Assembly: GCF_001751365.1 (NCBI RefSeq)
Contig: NZ_LJGT01000040.1
Span: 1,283,696-1,347,695 of the forward strand
DNA: 64,000 nucleotides
Direction: 5' to 3'
DNA from: Streptomyces abyssalis
Lineage (GTDB): Bacteria > Actinomycetota > Actinomycetes > Streptomycetales > Streptomycetaceae
The notes beneath the pieces were generated by a model. The model had not been told where the DNA came from and searched no databases. It worked only from the letters and a program-made list of their open reading frames with translations. Position numbers and translations under genes: made by a program. Positions within the stretch are counted from its first letter, which is position 1; the number at the start of each line of letters is the position of its first letter. Of the stretch, positions 16,839 to 24,660 are shown in pieces.

Positions 16839-17279
16839 TCAGACCTCCGGGGAGTTCCAGGTCCACGGCTCCTCGGCGACGACCGCGGAGACCGGCAGCG
16901 GCCCGTAGACGTGCGGGAACAACTGGGCCCCGCCGGCCGCCGCGTCCTCCGGACGCTCTGAGCCGCCCGCCCGGTCCGCGCCGTCCGCGCCGTCCGCGTC
17001 GTTGGCGTCGCCAGCGCAGGCAGCCGCCGGCTCCGGCGGTTCGTAGCGCACCGGCGCGGAGATCCGCTCGCTCTCTATGACGAGCACCACCAGTTCCGCC
17101 GGGTCCTGTCCGCCGTACAACATCCGCGCCACCTGCGGCAGTTGGTGCCGCTGCGAGCAGTGGATGAACCCGACCTCCTCCAGGGTGAGGCCCCGCGTGG
17201 ACATCTCGTACGTGCCGGACGCCGACGCTCGGGCGGCCTCCCACACGGAACGCTCCGTGATGTGCAACAGCTCAGCCAT
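16839..17279 (-). CDS. DUF952 domain protein
   Basis: A 146-residue protein of the DUF952 family, structurally related to ADP-ribosyltransferase/cyclophilin-like small proteins but without an assigned reaction. Recognisable segments are LLHITERSVWEAA at the start, GFIHCSQRHQLPQVAR near 37-52 and QLFPHVYGPLPVSAVV near the end. An acidic Asp/Gly insertion of about 25 residues (DANDADGADGADRAG) lies in the middle and is unusual. It is followed on the same strand by the IclR regulator gene, 26 nt upstream of whose stop it ends, so the two may be co-transcribed. A link to sugar-acid use is only positional. Confidence 0.85.
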   Translation of the reverse strand: MAELLHITERSVWEAARASASGTYEMSTRGLTLEEVGFIHCSQRHQLPQVARMLYGGQDPAELVVLVIESERISAPVRYEPPEPAAACAGDANDADGADGADRAGGSERPEDAAAGGAQLFPHVYGPLPVSAVVAEEPWTWNSPEV

Positions 17280-17305
17280 GCCCCCACGTTAGCCGCGGGC
17301 CCCGC

Positions 17306-18076
17306 TCACAGCCGGCGCGTGGCCAGGGTCAGCCGGTCGCGGGCGTCGAAGAGCGCGTCCTTGATCATCTGTTCGTGCGCGGGCGTCAGCCGGGCGACGG
17401 GCACCGAGCAGCTGATGGCGTCCCGGGCGGGCGTCCGGTACGGGATCGCGACGCCGAAGCAGCGCAGCCCGAGTGTGTTCTCCTCGCGGTCGACCGCGTA
17501 GCCCTGCTCCCGTACGAGGGCCAGCTCCTCGATGAGCGCCTCGCGGTCGGTGAGGGTGTTCTCGGTGAGCGCGGAGAGCGTCCCGGGCAGCATCTTGCGC
17601 ACCTGCTCGTCGTCGTACGTCGCGAGCAGCGCCTTGCCCAGGGACGTGGAGTGCGCGGGCAGCCGGCGCCCGACGCGAGTGAAGGGACGCAGATAGTGCT
17701 GCGACTGGCGGGTGGCGAGATAGACGACGTTCGTGCCGTCGAGCCGCGCCATGTGAATGGTCTCCGTGGTGTCGTCCGAGAGCCGGTCGAGGGTCGGCCG
17801 GGCCGCGGCCACGGCCTCGTCCCCGTCGATGTAGGAGGTGCCGACCAGCAGGGCGCGCACGCCGATTCCGTACCTCGTGCCCGTGGAGTCCGTCTCCACC
17901 CAGCCCAGATCGACGAGGGTCCGAAGCAGCATGTAGAGACTGGACTTGGGGTACCCGACCGCTTCCTGGACGTCGGCGAGGGAGTGCATCCCCGGCCTTC
18001 CCGCGAAGAACTCGAGCAGCTCCACAGTGCGCACGGCGGACTTGACCTGCGATGCACCCGTCTCGCCAGCTGACAT
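17306..18076 (-). CDS. IclR-family transcriptional regulator of the sugar-acid cluster
   Basis: A 256-residue IclR regulator. The winged helix-turn-helix covers about residues 10-65 (SAVRTVELLEFFAG, SLADVQEAVGYPKSSLYMLL). The effector-binding GAF-like domain follows, with the family's LPAHSTSLGKALLA near 140 and the C-terminal CFGVAIPYRTP and SCSVPVARL. KdgR-type IclR proteins sense sugar-acid catabolites. The start at 18076 is the first ATG that gives the family N-terminus. Upstream in-frame starts to 18463 run through the neighbouring promoter. It diverges from the 2-oxoglutarate-semialdehyde dehydrogenase, and a candidate operator lies at 18140-18155 between them. Confidence 0.9.
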   Translation of the reverse strand: MSAGETGASQVKSAVRTVELLEFFAGRPGMHSLADVQEAVGYPKSSLYMLLRTLVDLGWVETDSTGTRYGIGVRALLVGTSYIDGDEAVAAARPTLDRLSDDTTETIHMARLDGTNVVYLATRQSQHYLRPFTRVGRRLPAHSTSLGKALLATYDDEQVRKMLPGTLSALTENTLTDREALIEELALVREQGYAVDREENTLGLRCFGVAIPYRTPARDAISCSVPVARLTPAHEQMIKDALFDARDRLTLATRRL

Positions 18077-18139
18077 CGTCCTTGACCCCTCTGTTGTGGC
18101 GCTCATAGGCTCCCCGGCAGGTTCACTGACAGAGATGGT

Positions 18140-18155
18140 GTTCAGCATATCGAAC
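18140..18155. promoter_or_regulatory. Candidate IclR operator, copy 3 (between iclR and the semialdehyde dehydrogenase gene)
   Basis: GTTCAGCATATCGAAC, an inverted repeat GTTC-N8-GAAC, in the 121-bp divergent gap. It shares the GTTCA start and the RRAC end, at the same 16-bp length, with the motifs at 13305 and 13456. Confidence 0.45.
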
Positions 18156-18197
18156 GCCGTCTCCGCAGAGACAAGCACGTGGCAGGAGGAAATCGCG

Positions 18198-19730
18198 GTG
18201 GCAGCAGCACCAGTGTGGAGCGTCGACCCCCGGACCGGAAAGCAGCGGGAACAGGTCGGCACGGAGGCGACGGCCGGCGAGGTCGACGCGGCCGTACGGG
18301 CGGCACACGCCGCGAGGGAGCCGCTCGCCGACCGCACCGTGAGGGCCGCGCTGCTCCGCGCCGCCGCCGGGCAGCTCGGCTCGGCGAGCGAGGAGATCAT
18401 CACCACCGCCGACGCGGAGACCGCCCTCGGGCGGCCCCGGCTGACCGGTGAACTGGCCCGCACCCAGGCGCAGTTGCGCGCCTTCGCCGACGAGATCGAG
18501 GACGGCGCCTACCTCGGCGTCACCATCAACCACAAGGACGCGGACGCGACGCCGCCCTGCCCCGACCTGCGCCGCTACAAGATCCCGCTGGGCGTCGTCG
18601 CCGTGTACGCCGCGTCCAACTTCCCGCTCGCCTTCTCCGTGCCCGGCGGCGACACCGCCAGCGCGCTCGCCGCCGGATGCCCCGTCGTCGTCAAGGCACA
18701 CCCGGACCACCCGGCGACGTCCGCGCTGACGGGTGCCGCGCTGCGCCGCGCCGCGGCCGAAGTGGGCCTGCCCGAGGCCGTGCTGAGCGTCGTGCACGGC
18801 TTCGAGGCCGGTGTCGAACTCGTCAAGCACCCGCTGGTCACGGCGGTCGGCTTCACCGGCTCCGTACGAGGCGGGCGCGCGCTCTTCGACGCCGCCGTCA
18901 CACGGCCCACGCCCATCCCCTTCCACGGCGAACTCGGCTCCCTCAACCCGGTCGTCGTCACGGGCGCCGCCGCGGCCGAGCGCGCCGAGGAGATCGGGGA
19001 GGGCCTCGCCGGCTCGATGACGATGGGCACGGGCCAGTTCTGCACCAAGCCGGGCTTCGTGCTCGCACCCGAGGGCGAGGCCGGCGACCGCCTGCTGGAC
19101 GCCCTGCGGGACGCGGTGAGCAAGTCCGCGCAGGGCCCGCTGCTGGACGCCCGTATGCGGGAGGCGTTCCTCGCCGGAATCAGCGCCCGTGCCGAACTGG
19201 AGGGCGTGGCCTCGCCCGTACCCGCGGGCGCGGGCGAGGACGAGCACTCGGTCAGCGCCGGCTTTCTCACCGTCCCCGCGGAGAAGCTCTCGCAGCCGCA
19301 GTACGAGCTGCTGCTGGAGGAGTGCTTCGGGCCCGTGACCGTCGTCGCGCGCTACCGGGACGAGGACGAGGTCACCGCGGCGCTCTCCCGGCTGCCCGGC
19401 AACCTCACCGCCACCCTGCACCTCAGCGGTGCCGAGGCGGCGGGCGACGGCGGCCAGGGCACGCGGCTGCTCGCCGCGCTTACGCCGCTGGCGGGCCGTG
19501 TCCTGGTCAACGGCTGGCCCACCGGCGTCGCCGTCGCGCCGGCACAGCACCACGGCGGGCCGTACCCGGCCACGACGTCCACGTCGACCTCCGTGGGTGC
19601 CACTGCCATCGAGCGCTGGCTGCGCCCGGTCGCCTACCAGGACGCGCCGGAGGCGCTGCTGCCCCCGGAGCTGCGTGACGCGAACCCGCTGGGGCTGCCG
19701 CGTCGCGTGGACGGCCGCTGGGAGAACTGA
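18198..19730 (+). CDS. 2-oxoglutarate-semialdehyde dehydrogenase (NADP+-type aldehyde dehydrogenase)
   Basis: A 510-residue aldehyde dehydrogenase of the alpha-ketoglutaric semialdehyde group. Catalytic Glu245 is in HGELGSLNPV and Cys282 in GTGQFCTKPG. The NADP-type sequence AVYAASNFPLAFSVPGGDTASALAAGCP near 135-162 is characteristic of this group. It oxidises the KdgD product to 2-oxoglutarate, closing the route into the TCA cycle. The start is GTG at 18198 with AGGAGG eight bases upstream. The open frame to 17946 crosses the iclR promoter and is not coding. It is regulated with the divergent iclR, probably through the site at 18140. Confidence 0.9.
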   Translation: MAAAPVWSVDPRTGKQREQVGTEATAGEVDAAVRAAHAAREPLADRTVRAALLRAAAGQLGSASEEIITTADAETALGRPRLTGELARTQAQLRAFADEIEDGAYLGVTINHKDADATPPCPDLRRYKIPLGVVAVYAASNFPLAFSVPGGDTASALAAGCPVVVKAHPDHPATSALTGAALRRAAAEVGLPEAVLSVVHGFEAGVELVKHPLVTAVGFTGSVRGGRALFDAAVTRPTPIPFHGELGSLNPVVVTGAAAAERAEEIGEGLAGSMTMGTGQFCTKPGFVLAPEGEAGDRLLDALRDAVSKSAQGPLLDARMREAFLAGISARAELEGVASPVPAGAGEDEHSVSAGFLTVPAEKLSQPQYELLLEECFGPVTVVARYRDEDEVTAALSRLPGNLTATLHLSGAEAAGDGGQGTRLLAALTPLAGRVLVNGWPTGVAVAPAQHHGGPYPATTSTSTSVGATAIERWLRPVAYQDAPEALLPPELRDANPLGLPRRVDGRWEN

Positions 19731-19732
19731 AC

Positions 19733-19760
19733 GCCGCTGACGCGCAAGGGAGTCGGCGGC
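19733..19760. terminator. Weak hairpin between convergent genes
   Basis: GCCGCTGAC and GTCGGCGGC pair 8 of 9 with a 10-nt loop in the 39-nt gap after the semialdehyde dehydrogenase gene, where transcription converges with the DUF1989 gene. Confidence 0.35.
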
Positions 19761-19769
19761 GCCCGGTGC

Positions 19770-20612
19770 TCAACTGCGCCAGTCGGGGCGGGCGATGCCG
19801 TGCAGTCCGCGGTAGGCGGCCCGCTCCGGCGGCGCCCAGCCGGTGAGCAGCCCGGGGTCGACGCGGTGGATCTCCACCCCGATCGGATGGCAGAACTCCA
19901 CCGGGTCCACATCGGACCCCGGCCCCCACATCGGTACGGACAGGTCGCCGCCCGGACACGTCGACAGCGCGCACAGCAGGTCCAGTTCGGCGAAGAACTC
20001 GAAGTGGTCGCCGGGCCGTGCGGGGCAGTCCTTCATGAAGTACTGGTCGTCCTCGTTGAGTCCGGTGCACTGGAAGACGTTCAGCACGTCGTGCACGTCG
20101 AACTCCGTGAGTCCGTACGGCAGTACGGCCCGCACCAGATTCGAGTGGCAGTGGAAGTCGAAGTCCTCACCGGTCAGCATGCGGTTGACGTACGGGTCGC
20201 AGCGCGTGCCCAGCAGGTCGTGCACCCTGCCGCCCTCGGCGTCCCGGCCGTACGAGGCGAGCGTGTCGCCGGTGACGGTCAGCAGCGGGCGCAGGAAGGG
20301 CAGCGTGGACCACAGCCGGTCGTGGACGCTCACATGCGCACGCTGCAACTGCCGCGTGCGGGAGGCCCACAGCCGCTCGCGCGGGTCGTGCCGGTTCCAT
20401 ACGTTGAGGTCGCCGACCTGGGGCCCGTCCACCGTCACCAGACGGCACAGATGTCCGGCAGGCACCTCCCACGCGCGGCCTGAACGCACGGGAACGGTGA
20501 AGCTGTCCACGAGTTCGCGGCCCGCGTCCGCGGAGACTCTGTCGTAGAAGGCGCGGTCGACGTCGAGCGGACCGCCCTCTTCGGCCTGGTAGGCGGCGGC
20601 AGTGCCGGCCAT
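19770..20612 (-). CDS. DUF1989 (urea-carboxylase-associated) family protein
   Basis: A 280-residue protein of the DUF1989/UAAP family, named for genes next to urea carboxylase. The biochemical role is unsettled. Conserved segments seen are VDGPQVGDLNVWN near 77, SVHDRLWSTLPFLRPLLTVTGDT near 112, HDLLGTRCDPYVN near 148, FHCHSNLVRAVLPYGL and NVFQCTGLNEDDQYFMKDCPARPGD. The Cys/His-rich pattern suggests a metal site. The start at 20612 has AAGGAG ten bases upstream. It lies downstream of ectD on the same strand but after a good terminator (20688-20716), so it is probably a separate unit. Confidence 0.85.
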   Translation of the reverse strand: MAGTAAAYQAEEGGPLDVDRAFYDRVSADAGRELVDSFTVPVRSGRAWEVPAGHLCRLVTVDGPQVGDLNVWNRHDPRERLWASRTRQLQRAHVSVHDRLWSTLPFLRPLLTVTGDTLASYGRDAEGGRVHDLLGTRCDPYVNRMLTGEDFDFHCHSNLVRAVLPYGLTEFDVHDVLNVFQCTGLNEDDQYFMKDCPARPGDHFEFFAELDLLCALSTCPGGDLSVPMWGPGSDVDPVEFCHPIGVEIHRVDPGLLTGWAPPERAAYRGLHGIARPDWRS

Positions 20613-20687
20613 GACTGTGCTCTCCTTCCGGAGGGGTCCATGGACCGTTCCGGCAGAGATCACATCAAAGATCCGCCCGGCGGAAAA

Positions 20688-20716
20688 GGGGGGAAGCCGT
20701 CATGCGGCCTCCCCCC
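20688..20716 (-). terminator. Rho-independent terminator of the ectABCD operon
   Basis: On the minus strand GGGGGGAGGCCG and CGGCTTCCCCCC form a 12-bp stem with one G-T pair around a short loop, directly followed by TTTT. It lies 34 nt after the ectD stop, so it ends the ectoine operon before the DUF1989 gene. Confidence 0.75.
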
Positions 20717-20749
20717 TCATCCAGCGGACTCAGCGCGCCGCGCGCCGCG

Positions 20750-21649
20750 TCACCGCACCGGGGTGAAATCACGCGCCCCGATGAATTCGGGACGGCGGAC
20801 CGGCGCCGCGAAGGGCTCCACGGCCTCGTTCTCCACGCTGTTGAAGACGATGAACACGTTGCTCCGCGGGTACGGAGTGATGTTGTCACCGCTCCCGTGC
20901 ATGCAGTTGCAGTCGAACCAGGTCGCCGAACCGGCCTCGCCCGTGAAGAGCTTGATGCCGTGCGCGTCGGCGAACTTGGACAGGGACTCGTCGGACGGAG
21001 TGCCCGCGTCCTGCATCTGCAGGGACTTCTTGTAGTTGTTCTTCGGCGTCTCGCCCGCGCAGCCGAGGAAGGTCTTGTGCGACCCCGGCATGATCATCAG
21101 GCCGCCGTTGGTGTCGTAGTTCCGGGTCAGCGCGATCGAGACCGACACGGTTCGCATCATCGCGAGTCCGTCCTCGGCGTGCCAGGTCTCGAAGTCGGAG
21201 TGCCAGTAGAAGCCAGTGGCACCGAAGCCCGGCTTGACGTTGATCCGGGACTGGTGGACGTAGACGTCCGATCCCAGGATCTGTCGAGCCCGGCCCACTA
21301 CACGCGGGTCCCGCACCAGGTCGGCGAAGACCTCACTGAGTTTGTGCACCTCGAACACGGTCCGGATCTCGTCCGACTGCGGCTCGATGATCGAGCGCTC
21401 GTCGGCACGGACCTCCGGATCCGTGGTGAGCCGATCCAGTTCCATGCGGTACATGTCGACCTCATCGGGGGTGATGAGCTGGTCGACCGCAAGGAACCCG
21501 TCCCGCTCGTATTCCGCCAGGACCGCGGCCTCGATGGGCCCCGGAGTACCCGCCTCGGACCACACGACGGGGTCCATGCGTGGGGTGGCCACCTCGGTGG
21601 CTCCGCGCGTCGGGTACAGGTCGGCGGTGCGCTCGGGTGCGGTGGTCAT
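20750..21649 (-). CDS. ectD: Ectoine 5-hydroxylase
   Basis: A 299-residue Fe(II)/2-oxoglutarate-dependent dioxygenase that converts ectoine to 5-hydroxyectoine. The iron ligands are visible: His150 and Asp152 in FYWHSDFETWHAEDG, and His251 in CNCMHGSGDN. The HQSRINVKPGF segment before them and YFC-like TWFDCN stretch are EctD signatures. It is the last gene of the leftward ectABCD operon, 106 nt after ectC, and is followed by a terminator. Length is normal for actinobacterial EctD. It is expected to be induced by osmotic or heat stress with the rest of the operon. Confidence 0.97.
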   Translation of the reverse strand: MTTAPERTADLYPTRGATEVATPRMDPVVWSEAGTPGPIEAAVLAEYERDGFLAVDQLITPDEVDMYRMELDRLTTDPEVRADERSIIEPQSDEIRTVFEVHKLSEVFADLVRDPRVVGRARQILGSDVYVHQSRINVKPGFGATGFYWHSDFETWHAEDGLAMMRTVSVSIALTRNYDTNGGLMIMPGSHKTFLGCAGETPKNNYKKSLQMQDAGTPSDESLSKFADAHGIKLFTGEAGSATWFDCNCMHGSGDNITPYPRSNVFIVFNSVENEAVEPFAAPVRRPEFIGARDFTPVR

Positions 21650-21755
21650 GGTGTTGCCTTCCTCTCCTCTCGTACGGCCCTGTTCGGTGGGCGAGCGGCC
21701 GAAGCCGCGGCGACCGGAGCCGCCTGAGCGGCCTGTGCCGGCCGAGCCGTGGGGC

Positions 21756-22157
21756 TCAGTCGTCAGGCTCGGTGAGAAGCGGGTAGACGCCGTTCTCGTC
21801 GTGATCCTCCCGGCCCGTAACGGGCGGATTGAAGACACAGATGCACCGGAAGTCGGTGACGGGGCGCATCGTGTGCTTCTCGTGCCCGTCGAGCAGGTAC
21901 ATCGTCCCGGGGGTGATCAGATGCTTCTCACCCGTCTCATCGTTGGTGAGTTCGGACTCGCCCTCGACGCACAGTACGGCTTCGATGTGATTTGCGTACC
22001 ACATCGACGTCTCCGTCCCGGCGTACAGCACGGTCTCGTGCAGGGAGAAGCCGGCACGCTCCTTGGCCAGCACGATCCGCTTGCTTTCCCAGGTACCGGA
22101 TGCGGACTTGATGTGACGGTCGGTGTCCTCGATGTCCTTGAAAGAACGAACAATCAC
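21756..22157 (-). CDS. ectC: L-ectoine synthase
   Basis: A 133-residue cupin-fold cyclase that closes N-gamma-acetyl-L-2,4-diaminobutyrate to ectoine. It matches EctC over its whole length: IVRSFKDIEDTDRHIKS at the start, WESKRIVLAKERAGFSLHET, and the cupin metal ligands in YANHIEAVLCVEGE and LDGHEKHTMRP. I use the GTG at 22157, which gives the family's usual start (first residues MIVRSF). An in-frame ATG at 22184 would add nine residues. Ribosome-binding sequence is weak at either start. Confidence 0.96.
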   Translation of the reverse strand: MIVRSFKDIEDTDRHIKSASGTWESKRIVLAKERAGFSLHETVLYAGTETSMWYANHIEAVLCVEGESELTNDETGEKHLITPGTMYLLDGHEKHTMRPVTDFRCICVFNPPVTGREDHDENGVYPLLTEPDD

Positions 22158-22236
22158 GGTTCTGGCGTACCTTTCTCTCTTCATTACGGGGTCGGCCCGC
22201 CCCGGACGCAACCGGGGCGGGCCGTGAACGGGTGAG

Positions 22237-23505
22237 CTACGCGGTTTCGCGCACCGCCCGGGCCAGCACACGCAGGCCCTCGTCCAGCTCCTCGGCAGTG
22301 ATCGTAAGCGCGGGAAGCAGCTTCACGACCTCGCTCTCGGGGCCCGACGTCTCGATGAGCAGGCCCAGTTCGAAGCACCGCTTCGCGACCGCGTCGGCGC
22401 GGTCCTTGTCGTGGAACTCCAGGCCCCACACGAGTCCGCGGCCGCGGAAGTCGGCGACGTCCTCGCTGTGTTCCTCCGAAATCGCCCGCAAAACCGCCTC
22501 GACCTGCTCGCCGCGGGAGAGCGTCTGCTTCTCCATCTGGCTGTCGGTCCAGTACGTCTCGAACGCGGCGGTGGCCGTGACGAAGGCCGGGTTGTTCCCG
22601 CGGAAGGTGCCGTTGTGCTCGCCCGGCTCCCAGATGTCCAGCTCCGGCTTGAACAGGGTGAGCGCGAGCGGCATCCCGTATCCGCCGATGGACTTGGAAA
22701 GCGTGATGATGTCCGGCTTGATCCCCGCCTCCTCGAAGGAGAAGAAGGCGCCGGTACGGCCGCAGCCCATCTGGATGTCGTCGACGATGAGCAGCATGTC
22801 GTGCCGCTGGCACAGGTCCGACAGGTCGCGCAGCCACTCGGCGCGCGCGACGTTGATGCCGCCCTCGCCCTGCACCGTCTCGACGATGACGGCCGCGGGC
22901 TTGTTCAGGCCGGAGCCCTGGTCCTCCAGCAGCCGCTCGAACCAGACGAAGTCGTCGGTGGTGCCGCCCAGGTAGTCGTCGAAGGGCATCGGCGTGCCGT
23001 GCACCAGCGGGATGCCCGCGCCGGCGCGCTTGAAGGCGTTGCCGGTGACGGCGAGCGAGCCGAGGGACATGCCGTGGAAGGCGTTGGTGAAGGAGACGAT
23101 GGACTCGCGCTCCTTGACCTTGCGGGCCAGCTTCAGGGCGGCCTCGACCGCGTTGGTGCCGGTCGGGCCCGGGAACATCACCTTGTGGTTCATGCCGCGG
23201 GGCTGGAGGATCTTCTCCTGGAAGGCCTCCAGGAACGCCCGCTTCGCGGAGGTGCTCATGTCGAGGCCGTGCACGACCCCGTCACGCTCCAGGTAGTCCA
23301 GCAGCGCGCGTTTCAGTACGGGGTTGTTGTGGCCGTAGTTGAGCGTCCCGGCTCCCGCGAAGAAGTCGAGGTAGGTATGGCCGTCCTCGTCGTACATGTG
23401 TGAGCCCTGGGCCCGGTCGAAGATCGTGGGCCAGCCACGGCAGTAGCTGCGGACTTCCGACTCGACGGTCTCGAAGACACTGAGGTCGGGCTGGGTGATG
23501 GTCAC
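22237..23505 (-). CDS. ectB: Diaminobutyrate--2-oxoglutarate transaminase
   Basis: A 422-residue class III PLP aminotransferase that makes L-2,4-diaminobutyrate from aspartate semialdehyde, the first ectoine step. The PLP-binding Lys271 is in ITLSKSIGGYGMP, preceded by LIVDDIQMGCGRTG. The start GTG at 23505 has AGGAG six bases upstream and gives the family N-terminus TITQPDLSVFETVESEVRSY. Longer open frame upstream runs into ectA in another frame. The gap to ectA is 139 nt and to ectC 79 nt. Confidence 0.97.
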   Translation of the reverse strand: MTITQPDLSVFETVESEVRSYCRGWPTIFDRAQGSHMYDEDGHTYLDFFAGAGTLNYGHNNPVLKRALLDYLERDGVVHGLDMSTSAKRAFLEAFQEKILQPRGMNHKVMFPGPTGTNAVEAALKLARKVKERESIVSFTNAFHGMSLGSLAVTGNAFKRAGAGIPLVHGTPMPFDDYLGGTTDDFVWFERLLEDQGSGLNKPAAVIVETVQGEGGINVARAEWLRDLSDLCQRHDMLLIVDDIQMGCGRTGAFFSFEEAGIKPDIITLSKSIGGYGMPLALTLFKPELDIWEPGEHNGTFRGNNPAFVTATAAFETYWTDSQMEKQTLSRGEQVEAVLRAISEEHSEDVADFRGRGLVWGLEFHDKDRADAVAKRCFELGLLIETSGPESEVVKLLPALTITAEELDEGLRVLARAVRETA

Positions 23506-23644
23506 GGCATGCTCCTGGGAGTGAGTTGCGTGCGAAGAAGTTCGGTCGGGGGGTTCGGATCGTCGCGGACTAGGGGGTCGCGGATGGTTCGAAGTCCATG
23601 GGTGGGGGTGCGAAGCGGGCGCCGGAGCGGCGGGGCGCGCACTA

Positions 23645-24223
23645 TCAGTGCGCGCCTGGCCGGCCCATGTCCGCCAGGGACGCCACCGGGCCGATCCGGT
23701 ACAGCACTTCGGGCTCGTGACCGCTCTCCGGGAACACTCCGGCATCGAAGAGCACCTCTTTCTCCAGCGCCGCGCCGTGGCGCTCCGCGAAGGAGGTGAA
23801 GAGGCGGTTGGACGGAGTGTTGTCGGGGGTGACGGTGGTCTCGATCCCGTCGACGCCCAGTTCCCGGGCCGTGCGGGCGGCCAGCCCGTCCAGCATCGCC
23901 GCAGCCAGCCCGCGGCCGCGTGCCGCCTCGTCGACCGCGACCTGCCAGACAACGAGGGTCCGGGGGCGCGCCGGGCGCACGTAGCCGGTGATGAATCCGA
24001 CCGGCTCACCGCCCGCGTCGCGTGCCACCACGGAGGTGGCGGCGAAGTCGCGGCACCACAGGAGATAGCTGTACGAAGAGTTGAGGTCGAGCGTCCGGGA
24101 GTCGCGGGCGATGCGCCAGAGCGCCGCTCCCTCCTCCAGTCGCGGAGCGTCGAGTATCAGCCCTTCCGGCATTTCCAGGAAATCTCTGTGGGCACGTGCA
24201 TGGTCTGCTTGTGCGGCGGTCAT
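23645..24223 (-). CDS. ectA: L-2,4-diaminobutyrate acetyltransferase
   Basis: A 192-residue GNAT acetyltransferase that acetylates diaminobutyrate at the gamma position. Family features are LDLNSSYSYLLWCRDFAATS, the acetyl-CoA loop VAVDEAARGRGLAAAML and ETTVTPDNTPSNRLF. It is the first gene of the ectoine operon. The start at 24223 lacks any Shine-Dalgarno sequence and is directly preceded by an AT-rich palindrome (24224-24240), so the transcript may be leaderless or nearly so, or translation may be controlled by that element. Confidence 0.95.
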   Translation of the reverse strand: MTAAQADHARAHRDFLEMPEGLILDAPRLEEGAALWRIARDSRTLDLNSSYSYLLWCRDFAATSVVARDAGGEPVGFITGYVRPARPRTLVVWQVAVDEAARGRGLAAAMLDGLAARTARELGVDGIETTVTPDNTPSNRLFTSFAERHGAALEKEVLFDAGVFPESGHEPEVLYRIGPVASLADMGRPGAH

Positions 24224-24240
24224 GGGTATTAAATTTACCC
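24224..24240. promoter_or_regulatory. AT-rich palindrome abutting the ectA start, likely core promoter or operator
   Basis: GGGTA and TACCC flank a TTAAATT centre, immediately upstream of the ectA ATG. On the minus strand it offers TAAATT/TTTAAT as a -10-like box, with TTGCAG a further 15-20 nt upstream. An AT-rich block in this genome is conspicuous and suggests the ectoine promoter. Confidence 0.5.
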
Positions 24241-24660
24241 AGCAGACTGCAAAAACGCACGGCGGGGCAGGGTTACGCGGAAGGGGGATCCTGTGTTATC
24301 GCGCGCAGGCGCGCACGTGCGTCCAGGGGGACGTTTCGTCCCCGTATATCAGCATTTTCCAGGGCGGACCGGGCGGCCTGTGGAGTCCGTCACATTGCCG
24401 TAACGAGGCCGATCCACGGCCGAATTCCGCCGGGATAACCGGTGAAAAATCTTAGCGTTTAAAGAATCCCAAAGCGGGAAGAAGAATACAGGACGCTACG
24501 CTCCGCATGGCTGTGGAATTGTATTCTCCGCCGATGGCTTCGATGTCGCATCTTTTCCCGGAGCACGCAATGGGATCACCACTGTGTGTACGGGCCCCCA
24601 GCGTAGTGCCCTTGCCGGACGGGTGCAGGAACAAGGGTGCCGCCTCATAGGGTGCGTGGC
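24241..24660. other. Intergenic region between ectA and the amidohydrolase gene
   Basis: About 420 bp between divergent genes, less GC-rich than its surroundings, with A/T-rich patches at 24440-24500. I see no credible ORF here. It should contain the promoters of ectA and of the amidohydrolase. No clear operator apart from the palindrome at the ectA start. Confidence 0.5.

Noticed and set aside
18123..19553. 476-codon minus-strand open frame over the semialdehyde dehydrogenase
   Set aside because: Antisense shadow of an enzyme with intact catalytic Glu and Cys.
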